64,000 nucleotides of DNA from Xiphophorus maculatus (taxonomy: Eukaryota > Chordata > Actinopteri > Cyprinodontiformes > Poeciliidae). Below the pieces are notes generated by a model. The model made no database searches. It was not told the DNA's origin and saw only the letters and a program-made list of their open reading frames with translations. The DNA lies in NCBI RefSeq assembly GCF_002775205.1, contig NC_036447.1:4080501-4144500 (forward strand), read 5' to 3'. Within the stretch, counting starts at the first letter, position 1. Every line of letters begins with the position of its first letter. Positions 53,201 through 64,000 of the stretch are shown here, in pieces. The translations under genes were made by a program, and so were the position numbers.

Positions 53201-53960
53201 CTAATTCTTTTTCAGCACTAAAGCATTTCAAAGTCTTATTTTACAATGCCTCAGATCTTATATACTGTATTATTGCGTGACGTATATGTTTGTCTATTTT
53301 AATATTTCAGTTTACTTTTGCCTAATTAGTATCCAGGACAGATTTCTGCTCCAGATTCTCCCGGTCGGCCAGAGGTCAGGATCTTCTTCATTACTCCATC
53401 CAGGGAAATAAGCAGGCTGATTAGTTTGGGCTCGACCTTGGGCTGTATTCTGTTGACTACTTCCCTTCACTTTAGACGGCAACAGATCCAGAATCGCTAA
53501 AATAACAGCAATAAAAAACACAAACTCAAGTGTGCTTTGTTGTTTTAAAATGAATATCTTTGAGAGCTTTTGCAAGCTGCTGAGAATCAGTGGGTTGAAG
53601 CGGTAAGTTCAGTGTCACAGTGGATGTGAAGTGCAGTGTCGATTGTTACCCATAGAAACTAAGTAACCTATGGCTGGTGGCTGTCACTGAATGCTATGGT
53701 AACAGCAGAGCCTGACAATAGTGGAGTCAGCAGGCTTGTTTCTTATCCATTTCCAAGATTATAGCTGAAAAGAGCTGTATGGCAAGCAGATTTGTAACAT
53801 ACATTTCAACCGAATCTAATGAAAAGATGCACAAATTTCTGGATTTTACATTTCCTTTGGTCAAGTTGAACATTTTTCTTGCAGAAATCAACATTTTAGA
53901 TACTTCAACCATCGTTCGTTTAAGCTCAAATTACAAAAGTGTAACTATACTTTTTTTCCC
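53201..53960. other. Intergenic sequence, no gene seen
   Basis: Unremarkable sequence; the short frames at 53.3-53.9 kb have no motif. Confidence 0.5.
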
Positions 53961-54093
53961 CCTCAGTATTAAGGAATTACTGACTTGAAGCGAACTCAGG
54001 GATCTTACTGAAAGGTTACTAGTAATTTAGTTTTGTCTTATTTCAAGTGTGTCGAGATAAATTAGACCAAAAACACTTTGTGTTTTTGCAGTG
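53961..54093. repeat. Foldback MITE family A, copy 5 (right half)
   Basis: CAGTATTAAGGAATTACTGA, TTTAGTTTTGTCTTATTTC and the end TGTGTTTTTGCAGTG form the right arm only. Confidence 0.75.
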
Positions 54094-54249
54094 TGGACAT
54101 CTATAATACATATCAAGAGCAGCTATTAAGTGTTGAAAAGGCCATCAGAAACTTTTAGAGTTTTAAGAAAATCTTAGTTTCACTTTAAAGCAGTGTTTTA
54201 AAATAACAACATGACTTATATCAATATCTTAGACAGTAAATATACATTT

Positions 54250-54660
54250 ATAGGAGAGGATGGTTTGATTTTATATTGCAATGGCCTGCCGTATCGCTGG
54301 TCTCCCGGAGCCCATTACCATCCTCCTCCTGGTCCTTTAGCTCAACGATGTGTTTGTCATTCAGTTGAAGTGGCCCAGCATTAGCTTCATATCTGAGGCG
54401 GCAGCCAGCAGGGGGGGGAATGATCTGTCTCCCCCGCTGATTCGGGCCGCCTAAAGTCTGGATACGCCTGGCCCAGAGACTTGTGGGTAAGCCGTTCACC
54501 CCAAACACCCCCCGCAGTGCCTCCTGAATCAGATTGCTGCTGACCCCCGCCGAGTGATGTCTCACCCCAGAGATGGGAGAGCGGGCGCAGCGGGGTAGCG
54601 GGCGGCCACTGATGCTATTTTCCTGGGATGGATGCTGATAATAACATGCATGCACGTTCC
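54250..54660. promoter_or_regulatory. Unique block, candidate conserved element
   Basis: A balanced-composition, repeat-free block with GGTCCTTTAGCTCAACGATG and TCAGTTGAAGTGGCCCAGC. It has a minus-strand open frame of 135 codons without recognisable domain. Codon pattern and lack of splice context argue against a gene. Confidence 0.3.
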
Positions 54661-54949
54661 ATCATGCGTGTCCAGCTTTTTTTTTTTTTTTTTTTTAGTA
54701 AATGACAACAAGCCATCCCATCAGATCATGTGACGTCTCGGTGTAAATCAGGAATGTTTTTTTTTTAACAAGCTGGAACATGTCATCTTCTTGCCCCGCT
54801 GCATTTAACTGCATATGCTCCCTGCAGCTTGGGTGAACTTCAACAATCTTTTAAGGTCTGAACAAACATTGAATTTCATATTCGCCAAATTCCCCCCACT
54901 CCAATTTTTTTTTTTTCAAAGCTGAATAGATTTGCAAAAATCAACAAGC

Positions 54950-56060
54950 TGCCTCGGCGGAGCTTGTTTCAGCCCTGACTTCAACTTGAACCGAATCGAT
55001 ACCAGAGGTCATTTTCCTTCCCTTCATTTTCTCCTTCCTGTGCTCCGCTGGTCCTGCTCTGCAGACTTCACTGAAGGTTATCTGTGGCAGGACTCTGTGT
55101 GTTTATTTTCTCTGTTAGAGAGACAGAGAGGGCAAAAAAAGCTAGATCTGTCTCCACTTACCAAAGCCATGGCTCAAAACCTTGATGGTAGATGAATAAG
55201 CGGCGAAGAGGGCGAGCATTGAGTCTGAATGAAGCATGCGTTGAATTCACAGACAGAGGAAACAGAGAAAGAGAGAGAGGGGTAAGATAAGACATGCAGT
55301 AAAAAAGATGCTGCGAAGGCAAAAAAACGGAGTGAGGTACATGTTATATAGCGAGGCCAGGCAGCTGGGAGCTCCCACAGACACACACTTCTGTCTAAGC
55401 AGCTTTCCTCTCAGGGCAGGGTTGCAGCAGGTCACGGCGGGATTACACTTTTGGCAAACAAGAGGGAGCTCCACTCTCTCAAAGCGTTGCATGGCTCCCC
55501 CGTGACTCTCTGCAGCTGTAATAAAGCCAAGGCGGCCTGAACCTACAAACAAAAAGCTAACATGCTATTGATCGACAGCGGCCAACTTCGGCGAGGTGGT
55601 GTCGAAAGGTCGACACGGCGCAGCCAACTCGGCCTGGGGTGAAGGGCTTTTATTGGGATGTGGGAAAACTCCGCCGTTTGGTCTCATCGCAGAAATTCCT
55701 CACTTAGTTGGCAATTTCACCAAACTGTTGGCGCAGAAGGGGCGTTATTGGGATTCAGTGAATGAATACCATCATTCCCAGTTAGAAGCCTGATATTCAA
55801 GTCCAAAAAAATCCAAATGAGGTTTTTCTATCCCTTCAATCAATAGCCATCCCCTGCAGTGCCGCAATGTCTCTTTACTTCCTAATCAACACTTCCACTC
55901 GTAGAGAGGTCGGCTGAGCAGGCGCGCTGTGCCCCGAGCGCTGCTTTGAACTTAATTAAGCAGCTTTAAACACAGCCGAAAAGATTCATTAATACACAGG
56001 CGAGATGAGCAGCTAGATGAGAACATGGCCCCACAACAGAGGAGATTCAGCGTCGGATGG
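54950..56060. promoter_or_regulatory. Unique block with TAAT clusters, candidate enhancer
   Basis: After a purine-rich portion (55,110-55,330), the part 55,780-56,060 has AACTTAATTAAGCAGC, GATTCATTAATACACAGG and CCTAATCAACAC in repeat-free sequence. This resembles conserved developmental enhancers. No protein-coding signature was seen. Confidence 0.35.
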
Positions 56061-56839
56061 CTGTTGAACCCACTTGGGTCAACGTCGGGGGCGCAGTGAT
56101 GGCGGTCCCGTAAGGACTACCAAATCCTTCAGATCTGATAGGGGTTCCTCTAAAACGCTCCATTTTCTCTGTTATACCCTCCTGCTGAATGTGGAAAGTG
56201 TGCAGATAAGATGGTGTGGGTGTATGCAGCACAATGCGAGCATGTAAAGAATGACGGAGGAAACAGAGGCGAAGATGGAGGGCTGCATGCGTCTGGGAGG
56301 CTGCAGAGAGCCACTGGGGTGCTGGGAGGCAGCGCCTGTTAAAGGAAGGCTCCAGACCAAGGTGTTCTGTAGCTCCAGGCCTAACGGTGATAAATGAGTC
56401 CCTTAATGTCGGCAAACACTTTATCTCTGCTTCATCTGTTTTCATTAGGCAGGGCCAACCTTTGGCTGGGCGAGAACGTGCTGTAACTTTCATTACTGCA
56501 ACACAGGAAGGAGAGGCTGAGGGGCCTCCCATCGGTCTAATAAAAACACCAGCGCGACACAGTGACAGATCCTATTCCTTATTATTATCTCGGCATGCTT
56601 TTGTTAGAAATTAGAGGATGCCTCGTCCCTCAGAGATGATTGGTGCTTCTTGCTTACCTGGTGCTGCCGATGAATTATTGAGACGCTATCTGTAGCCTAA
56701 AATGGTTCGCTGTTGACCATTTGAGGTTTTTACTAGGTTGTGATTGAGGAGTTGCCATCAAACTGGGTTTGGGGTGAATTCCCACCAGCCTTGTTTAGTC
56801 CGCTTTTATCAGAATCTAGTTTGTTTGTCTAGAAAGTCT
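56061..56839. other. Intergenic sequence, no gene seen
   Basis: Unique sequence. The minus-strand 161-codon frame at 56,047-56,532 lacks any recognisable motif and is treated as chance. Confidence 0.45.
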
Positions 56840-57019
56840 GGTTCGTTTTGGGAGGTTTGACAGCGCAATCGAATTCTGGTCCTTCTGAAAACCTCAGTCT
56901 TGGCTCAGTTAAAGTGAACTCTGGTGTAGGTTGAATGCACATGCGGATGCAAGCACTCCAAAAGTAGCTATGGTGGACTATAGCGCAGGGCATTCTGGGT
57001 AAAGGCAACCAAAACAAAA

Positions 57020-57400
57020 GCATGAGTTTAGTGCTAGAGGGAGAAATTGCTTGTGGCCTTTTACCAAAGACGGAAAAGAAATCCTACAACCGCTAAAATC
57101 TGATGCTACTCCATTTTTGTTTACATTTTGTGAAGTAGGAAATTGTTCTCATGTCGTCTTCAGAGGTTTTTATGTCGCTTCCTTCGATGGCGAGGGGAGT
57201 GAACAGGTTTTTCAAGGGGTTTGGTTCGTTGACATAATTCAGTGTGAAAACGAAGCACAGCAGCTGAAATGTTGCAACAAATTAGTAACAAATCAAATTG
57301 ATGCCACTGGACTTTCAGAGGCGAGAACATCCTAAAAGCTATTCCACAACTTTGACAATAGACCAGACTGAAAAGCAAAGCTCTCCAGGATCTGGATGAC
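57020..57400 (+). repeat. Interspersed repeat family D, copy 2
   Basis: Parallel to 14,180-14,452 on the other strand (shared GGGAGAAATTGCTTGTGG and a translated SDATPFLFTF-like phrase). It may extend left to about 56,840, where a TTTGACAGCGCAATCG-type end occurs. Confidence 0.5.
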
Positions 57401-58600
57401 CAGAGAACCTTCCTGGTCTGGAAGGGAATCTAGTGCTTTGTAGTTGATCTTTGAGTCCTGCGGTTCAGCTGGGCATCAACAGACTCCAACTCCTCTTGCG
57501 GGGAGGAACATGGAGGTCAAGTGTAGCATAAGCTAGGTGGCAATCCCATTCTTCCTACTCTGACGGAAGTCTCTTTGATGAAACACTTGACATACTGTTT
57601 CTGAAAGAACTTCTAAACAAGCGAGAAAGCGGTTAGCTAATGCAATGGTTAGCTAGCTTTGCAAGTTGATGTAGTAAAGAGCTAGCAAAGGCATTTAAGG
57701 TGAAACTACTCCTGGAGTAATTTGATTAACACTTGGAGCAAACAGACTGGCTGCACTGAGGGGTCAACAGTCAGACATCCAGGGTGAAGGATGTTATATT
57801 TAAAAATATAAAAGCGTCCTGTTTTTGTTGGACTGGTGCTGAACTCTGATGTGTTTTATCTTTTTACTCAGAAAATATCTACCACCTATTTTTATGTCAA
57901 CCTCCCTGTGGTGGTTATGACATGACTGATTAACGTTAGAGGCAGCACAGAGCTCGTCTTTGCTACGATGTGATAAAAAGGCCCCGTCAAACAGCCTAAA
58001 AACGAATATTTCCAGTGTTCAAAATACTCATTTGCTATGTAGAAGCAGTAGTAAATTATCAAGCTTTTTTTCTAGTTCATTATTATTGTTTTTTTATTGC
58101 CAAGAGTGGAAAGTCTCCATTTTTAATCCAGTTTCATTACTGGAGCTTCCATTTCCAAGTCAATAATAAAAACAACTGAGCAAAAACCTGCAGCAGTTAT
58201 AGGATTTCTTCCTCTATGATTTGGCCAACAAAATCTTTACTTGATATAATCAGCTGGGCTTCTATGGATGAAAAAACTTTACCCCATTCTTTTTTTAGAC
58301 AACATTATAGAATCAGTTGCTAAATTTGTATTAATGTTTAATAAATCCTGCAGAACGGCTATAACATTGGATTGTTTTAGAATAAATTAGAACAAACTGG
58401 ACCTTTTGCCTTTCAAGGTGCTTTGACTGAACATTAAAAAAATGGTTAAATTGGCTTTTCCCATCATTAAAAACTTAAATGAACTTTGTATTTTTGCACG
58501 AGTAACAATAGACGTTGTACAACAACAACCAAAGAGATGACAGGCAATGGAAGTAATATCTGATGTAAGCTTTACTTTCAAATCCTGTTACATTTAGATC
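57401..58600. other. Intergenic sequence before znf827 3' end
   Basis: No gene is recognisable. TTTATT (AATAAA on the minus strand) at about 58,092-58,097 is one possible end for a minus-strand znf827 transcript. Confidence 0.4.
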
Positions 58601-61600
58601 TGGCAAGTTGAACATAAAATAAAGTGAACAAGAAAAAAAAGAAACAAAAAAAACAAAAACAAATACAAACCCAAAAAGAAAAAGTACAAATGGTCTATTT
58701 ACCAGTTATCGTCACAACCCTGTACAGCCTTAACAATGGAGTAATAAAAAAAAGCTTTGTACAGCACATACCAATCTTTACCAAGTGCCAAAAGTTAAGA
58801 TAGTTGAGCCTTTTTTTTCTCTAATCATGACATACAGCCAAACTTAAAGCTAACCGACTGTAGACAGTGCATCTAAATGCAAACCCCCGGGAGTCAAGTT
58901 GGAAACAACCAGAGAGAAAAACATGTCATGCATCCTTTGAAGTGCTGAGAAGGTAGTTGAGCTCAAGAGAAGGTCATTGTGCTGCGGACAACTGAGCAAA
59001 CCCCCTACAGTCATAACCCCCCCCCCAAAAAAACAAACAGGATAAGTGCTTTAAACGACTTGATCCCCGTTTACCTTTTTAAACATCAAACTTAAGCTAA
59101 AGGGGACGGGAGGAAGTGCAGCAAGTCATGATTCCGCTGTAAGAAAAGACAGAAAAAGAGTGGACACATTTTTACTCTATTCTACTGGACCCTGACAATT
59201 AGTTTGACTCATTCTCAGAAGTCTCAGGTGGTTTCCTTCCACCAAGTGGCACTAGAGTATAAAAGATAAAACAGTTGGGAAGGATGCGCCTTTCTCTCAG
59301 GAAACAAACGGGAACGAAACGGGGGGAGGACGACTGGGGCGTCGCTCCCAGAGCGGGACGTGACGGATTCAATCCTAACATCACATCCGGTGGCGAGACG
59401 CAGGAACGGTCCAAGATCTTTGAAATTTAAAATTTAACAAGAGAGAAATGTAAAAACAATAACAAAAGCAAAAACAAAAAAATAAACCTGTTAAACAAAA
59501 ATAGTAATAATACAAAAACATTACAAATAAGGGAATTTGGCTTGAAGAACACTTAGGAACACAAGCGCAATCAATACATAAAGCCTTTATCAAAAGAAAA
59601 TACTTGAACTACGCTGCCTGATGTCGCCAGAATAAACCTTTCCTTCAGCATTTTTATGGATAAATACATATTCTCATCATCAAAAAAAAGTGCAGCACTG
59701 TGCAAAATTGGCCAGAACTATTTAGTCTGGGACCTTTAGTTCCCAGGAGGGGAGCTTGACCTCTACTGTCTAATTCCTGCAATTTGTGTTCATTGACTTT
59801 TCTCCGATTTCACAGAGGCGCAGCCTTTTGCACCGTCAGAAACGAGCAGAAACTAAAGGGAAGGGGGGCTGATTGAGTCCCATTATGGATCCAAGTTTGC
59901 TCTTAAAAAAAAAAAAGAGAATAAAATAAAACGTTTAAGTGCTTTTGGCTTAAAGAGTAACAATAACGAGTGCAATTAAAACTCAAAGATCGACAGAAGG
60001 GGGGAAGTTGGACGAACAGCAGTACCAAGTCGGCCTGCCTAACCGAAGCCGCCCAACGCAACACTGTACAAACCATGGCTTCTCTTCTTCTCTGCACCCT
60101 ACAGGGGCTTCTCGGTGAGCGTTAGTAGAAAATGTTGAATATGATGTAAAAGGCTCAGTAATAAAAAAACAAAACTGAATATAAAAACACAAAAAATCCA
60201 ACAGAAAAAGACACAGAAAGGCCACCAGACACACCAGCTTTCCCCCCCTTTACCAGAACTGTTCACGCTCCTCTGTATCGCATCTTTTTCATGTACATAA
60301 ACAAAAATACATTCATTCAAGTCATTTTGGAACAGTTTTTTTTCTTCTCTTTTGTACACAAAAATTACAAAAAGCTCCAAAAAGCACCATTGAATCGGCC
60401 TGTGGCGACTCTGGCTGGCGGGGAAGCTCGCTAACCCGCAGCAGGTCGCCTCCACAAAACAGTTTTCTCATATATCTCTTCTACATATGGATGCGTGATA
60501 CATAGATCTGCATATTTGCTGCGCTGATGTCAACCTGGTCTCAGAAATAATAACAGGAGGTTTGCTTACAGACGCACTTAAAGGCGAGGATCACCAAACA
60601 CCAGAACACCAGGCCTCCCAGTGATTACAGTATACTGGGGGGCTGCACTGCATGCATATGGGGGAAACATCACGATTATTTACAGTACTGTGCAAAAGTT
60701 TGAAACCCTCAACTTAACATTAATTGCAGTCAATCTTGACTTTTTTTTTAAGCTCTTTTATACGTTTTATTCATACCTTTGCTGTTCTTTCGATTGCAAA
60801 ATAAGATTTCTAGTTTTCACTAGAAAAGTTGACAAATAGAGGAAAAAACATGAAGACCTTACGTGTAACTAAGAGCTGCTCGCTTTGACGAAATCTTTGG
60901 TCGCAAACTTAAACTGGCGGTCTGTGATCTCACAGGATAACATTTGAGTCAAAACACCAGAGTCATAATATTTCCACTCAAATATTTAAATAAAGGTGAT
61001 CTCATCTCTTAATTAATACTGCTGCCAGAATAAGCCAAATAATTACAGTAATACCATAAATTGATTTATTTTGATTCTAAAGCTAAAAAACTTGAATAAA
61101 CTCCAGCTAAACTTATTGCATAAAATATCTTCCTTTCCAGTAATTCTGCTCTCAAAAGCTGATCTTCGCTGGTTGGTTAGTCAGGCTATCAGCTCCATCA
61201 CTCTGATTGTAAATAGTCATTTGATCATTTGTGTTGTAGCCAGTGCATTTTTGTCCATTAATTTACAAATAAAGGAGCTTCCAGCTCAGTTTTCAGTTCA
61301 GACGACCCAATTGGGTCCAGATCCACAAAAAAAAAAAAACAACCAAAAACTAATAAAAAGTGTTTCTTTGACTGCGAACGCGGTCCAGTCGGGTTGGTTC
61401 TACCACTAACAACAATAGATCATTTTCTATGACTAAGAATTGTGTATCTATCCCTTAAGTTTTAAGGTTTTCATGCCTTCATATGTAAGAGATGAACAAT
61501 TTAATTTAATTTACTGGGAAATTGAGAATAAAAGAAGCTAAAACTAACAGATTTAAAGAAATCCCCTTGGAAGAAAAAACAAAAGAACTGAAGGTGATTC

Positions 61601-62994
61601 TTTTTGCACAGTACTGTACACAGCTGCAGCGATGCATATATTGCTATATATTTTTAAACACTAGATGACGTGTAGAGATGACCCCCGCTCTGTAAGATTT
61701 TACTGCTTATTCACCTGGGAATACAAAAAACCCTTATATTTAGCTTTTCTGATAATAAATGCATCTTTCTCAATTATAGTTCAGATTGAATATTTTCTAT
61801 ATTTACAGTCACTGTAAAAACACAAACAAAAAACAAAAAAGTATTTTTGTCCAGTGAAATATCTTAGTACATTTAAAATAAGACAAAACTAACTTACAAG
61901 TAACTTTTTAGTGAGCTGTAGGAGGATGCTTTAAGTCAACAGTTTCTTAATATTGATGTAAAAGTACTTGTTTCACTGGCAGATTATTAGAAAAAATTTT
62001 GTTATAAGTGAAAAAATCTGCCAATGCAACTAGTACCTTTTAAAAATCAACATTAAGTAATTACTGACTTAAAACATGCTACTATGTCTTGCTGAAACAT
62101 TACGTTTTGTGTTATTTTAAATGTACTAAGGTATTTATTCTAGAAACTAGGCAAAATTACTTTGTAAGATTTAGTATTTTTGCAGTGTAATCAAATCTTC
62201 CAAGTTTACAAAAAAAACAACAACCTGTTAGCTTCATTGTTCCACGAAACCACATTGATTCTGAGACAGAATTGAGATCAGTCAGCAGCAACGCACGTCA
62301 CGCCGTCACCGTTATACAAAAGAAAAGCAACTCAAACAGACGGGAACGGGGCTAGGGACTACAAAACTATGTACAAGGTTGATAAATAAGTAAGTAAGTG
62401 CATGGTCTGAGGCGTCGCTTTGGAAACGTGACCTTTCAGATGAAAAGCTTTCCCGTCTCATTGGTTGCGTCCGAGTCGCAGCGGTTAACACTTCGGGATA
62501 TCTGGAGTTCAGCTTCCTAATGACGTCACAGCTAGCTGAAACACAGAAACAGGCATGCCATTTCGATGCATAATAGCAAAGGGACATAAATGCACTAAAA
62601 TGTAGCACTTGCAATGTCTGTTTTGTCTTTTTTCCCTCCCCCCTACCCAACCTTTTTTTGTCAAACGACTAAAGAAAAATATCTATAAAACCGCAAGTTT
62701 CATCAGATAAAGCGACTGGGTCCAGGTCATTCAGATGCTTACAAACAGAAAACAAAAAGGTAATAGAGTGTAGTACTTGTAGTAGTAATAATTCAATTGA
62801 TAGAACTGATAAGAAAAGCAGCTTTTTGATATAAATGCATTTTAGCATGTACAGCGTTTTTCTCTTATAAATGTTTTTTTTTTATTATTATTTTTCGTCC
62901 TTTAATATGTTTGTCTGGTCCAGCTTATTCTGCTGGTCTGATTGGAAAAGACGTTGCTCCCGCTGCAGTGGTCCAGAGGTGGAGGAGGGTGAGG
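58600..62994 (-). other. znf827: znf827 3' UTR (inferred) with MITE
   Basis: Downstream of the znf827 stop, on the minus strand, lies 4.4 kb of mostly unique sequence with A-rich tracts on the + strand (T-rich in the transcript) and no coding frame. Long 3' UTRs are common for such regulators. The exact polyadenylation site could not be fixed. Confidence 0.35.
61810..62187. mobile_element. Foldback MITE family A, copy 6 (complete)
   Basis: The best-preserved copy, 378 bp from CACTGTAAAAACAC to TTAGTATTTTTGCAGTG. The whole element is an imperfect inverted repeat turning near 61,990-62,010. It has no coding capacity. Confidence 0.85.
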
Positions 62995-63814
62995 TCACAC
63001 AGTCTTGGCCCTCTCCATTAGTCCCAGGTAGGCCAGGAAGGAGTGCTTGTGGGAGTGGGAGGGCGAGGCGAAGACGTGGGGAGACGTGGCCGGCCGCCAT
63101 CTTGAGTGGAGGTGCGAGTGGAATGTGTAAAGGGTGGTGAGGGGGATCAGGTGGGCCTGCTCGCCGTTTCTGTACTGCTCCAACATATGGCGAGAGGAGG
63201 GAGGGAAGAGAGAGGGGCTGCTGATACTGTGGCTCGCCGTTTCCAGTTGGCGGGACCGGCCCAGCGTTAGCGACAGCGCGACGGACTGCAGCGCCTGCGA
63301 CGCTGTCAGGCTCATGAGGGGGCTGCTGCCGCCGCTTCCGCCACTCTTCTCCTCCTCCTCGTCCTCGCCTCCCCCTCCTACACCTCCATCCAACCCCCCC
63401 GGGCCTCCGCTCTGATGTTTCTTGAGGTGGCGGCTGAAGACGAAGGGGTGCGTGGTGGTGAAGGGGCACTCTCGGCAGCCGAAAGTCTGGCGCGGCGCGT
63501 GCTTCAGCTTCTTGTGCAGGTTGAGGTTGTCCTTGCGCTTGCAGCTGTACGAGCAGCGGTCGCAGTGGAAGGGCCGCTCGCCCGTGTGCACGCGCACGTG
63601 CTCGATGAGCTTGTTGGCCGTTTTGGACAGGTAGCCGCACCGCTCGCACTTGTAGTGGTTGCCCAGGCGATGCCCCCGCATGTGCGCCTCCAGCGAGGCC
63701 TGGTCCGGCCACAGACCCTGGCAGATGCGGCAGCGGTACTCCACCTTACAGTGCGTCTTCAGGTGGCACTCCATGGCCGCTGGACGGTTGGTGGAGTAGA
63801 TGCAAAAAGGGCAC
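62995..63814 (-). CDS. znf827: ZNF827, last coding exon with five C2H2 fingers
   Basis: Minus-strand exon from the acceptor GCATTAACCAG at 63,825-63,815 to TGA at 62,997-62,995, encoding 272 residues. Five C2H2 fingers (C-x2-C-x12-H-x3/4-H) start CPFCIYSTNRPAAMECH, CRICQGLWPDQASLEAH, CERCGYLSKTANKLIEH, CDRCSYSCKRKDNLNLH and CRECPFTTTHPFVFSRH, with one TGERPF linker. A Gly/Glu-rich segment and a Ser-rich tail ending MERAKTV follow. The finger array and the position beside smad1 and mmaa match vertebrate ZNF827, reported as a nuclear protein linking NuRD complexes to telomeres and acting in splicing and DNA-damage control. Upstream exons lie beyond the window. ZNF536-type paralogues are the main alternative. 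Confidence 0.85.
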
Positions 63815-64000
63815 CTGGTTAATGCAACGAGAGGGGAGGAGGGAGGACGGACGCCACACACAGAAGCAGAAGACAGCTGAAGGGAAAGTGTACATTCACA
63901 AACCTGAGTGGAGTTACTCCCTCCTCTACCGTCTTCAAATCAAACTAAATTAGTGTCAAACGTTTGTGCTGGTTTGAGCAGCCAAAAAGTTTCATTTGGG
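63815..64000 (-). other. znf827: znf827 intron, window edge
   Basis: On the minus strand, a pyrimidine-rich CCTCCCTCCTCCCCTCTCG tract lies just upstream of the acceptor. The open frame that extends past the acceptor to 63,861 is intronic. Confidence 0.7.

Noticed and set aside
62888..63712. 274-codon second minus-strand frame over znf827
   Set aside because: Pro/Arg/Ala-rich shadow of the zinc-finger frame; it lacks Cys-His finger spacing.
63415..63822. 135-codon plus-strand frame over the zinc fingers
   Set aside because: Ala/Val/Leu-rich antisense shadow of the finger array.

Overview
This window is nuclear DNA of a ray-finned (teleost) fish, most likely a percomorph. The evidence is three vertebrate genes with ordinary spliceosomal introns, the conserved vertebrate gene order smad1 - mmaa - znf827, and teleost-type interspersed repeats (foldback MITEs, hAT-like and Tc1-like fossils, an L1-clade LINE fragment, SINE-like pieces). 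Nothing bacterial or viral was recognised.

Layout. 0-11 kb is upstream accessory sequence: repeats, a decayed minus-strand gene made of a HECT-like (G2E3-like) domain fused to repeated coiled coils (5.2-7.3 kb), and an unassigned CpG-rich, CRE-containing promoter-like patch (9.4-10.6 kb). 11.5-32.4 kb is smad1 on the + strand: a GC-rich 5' noncoding exon ending near 11,688 and six coding exons (19,660-29,995) that give 467 residues with intact MH1, linker and MH2 domains and the C-terminal SSVS. A 75-nt exon-like segment at 22,156-22,230 has canonical splice sites and matching phase, and could add 25 Gln-rich residues to the linker. 33.7-41.1 kb is mmaa on the + strand: six coding exons giving 403 residues, a mitochondrial G3E-type GTPase. 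41-58 kb is intergenic sequence with microsatellites, MITEs, an internally deleted L1 and several repeat-free stretches rich in homeodomain-type TAAT cores that look like conserved regulatory DNA. 58-64 kb is the 3' end of znf827 on the minus strand: one last coding exon with five C2H2 fingers (62,995-63,814) and probably a long 3' UTR.

The three genes do not form one pathway. Smad1 transmits BMP receptor signals to the nucleus, MMAA services methylmalonyl-CoA mutase in mitochondria, and ZNF827 is a nuclear zinc-finger protein. Their adjacency is inherited synteny, and the putative enhancers may serve smad1 or znf827. Exon coordinates come from reading frame, canonical GT/AG sites and remembered human proteins; no alignment or transcript data were available. 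The item most worth follow-up is the smad1 cassette exon, followed by the HECT/coiled-coil chimera and the regulatory-looking block at 44.9-46.0 kb.
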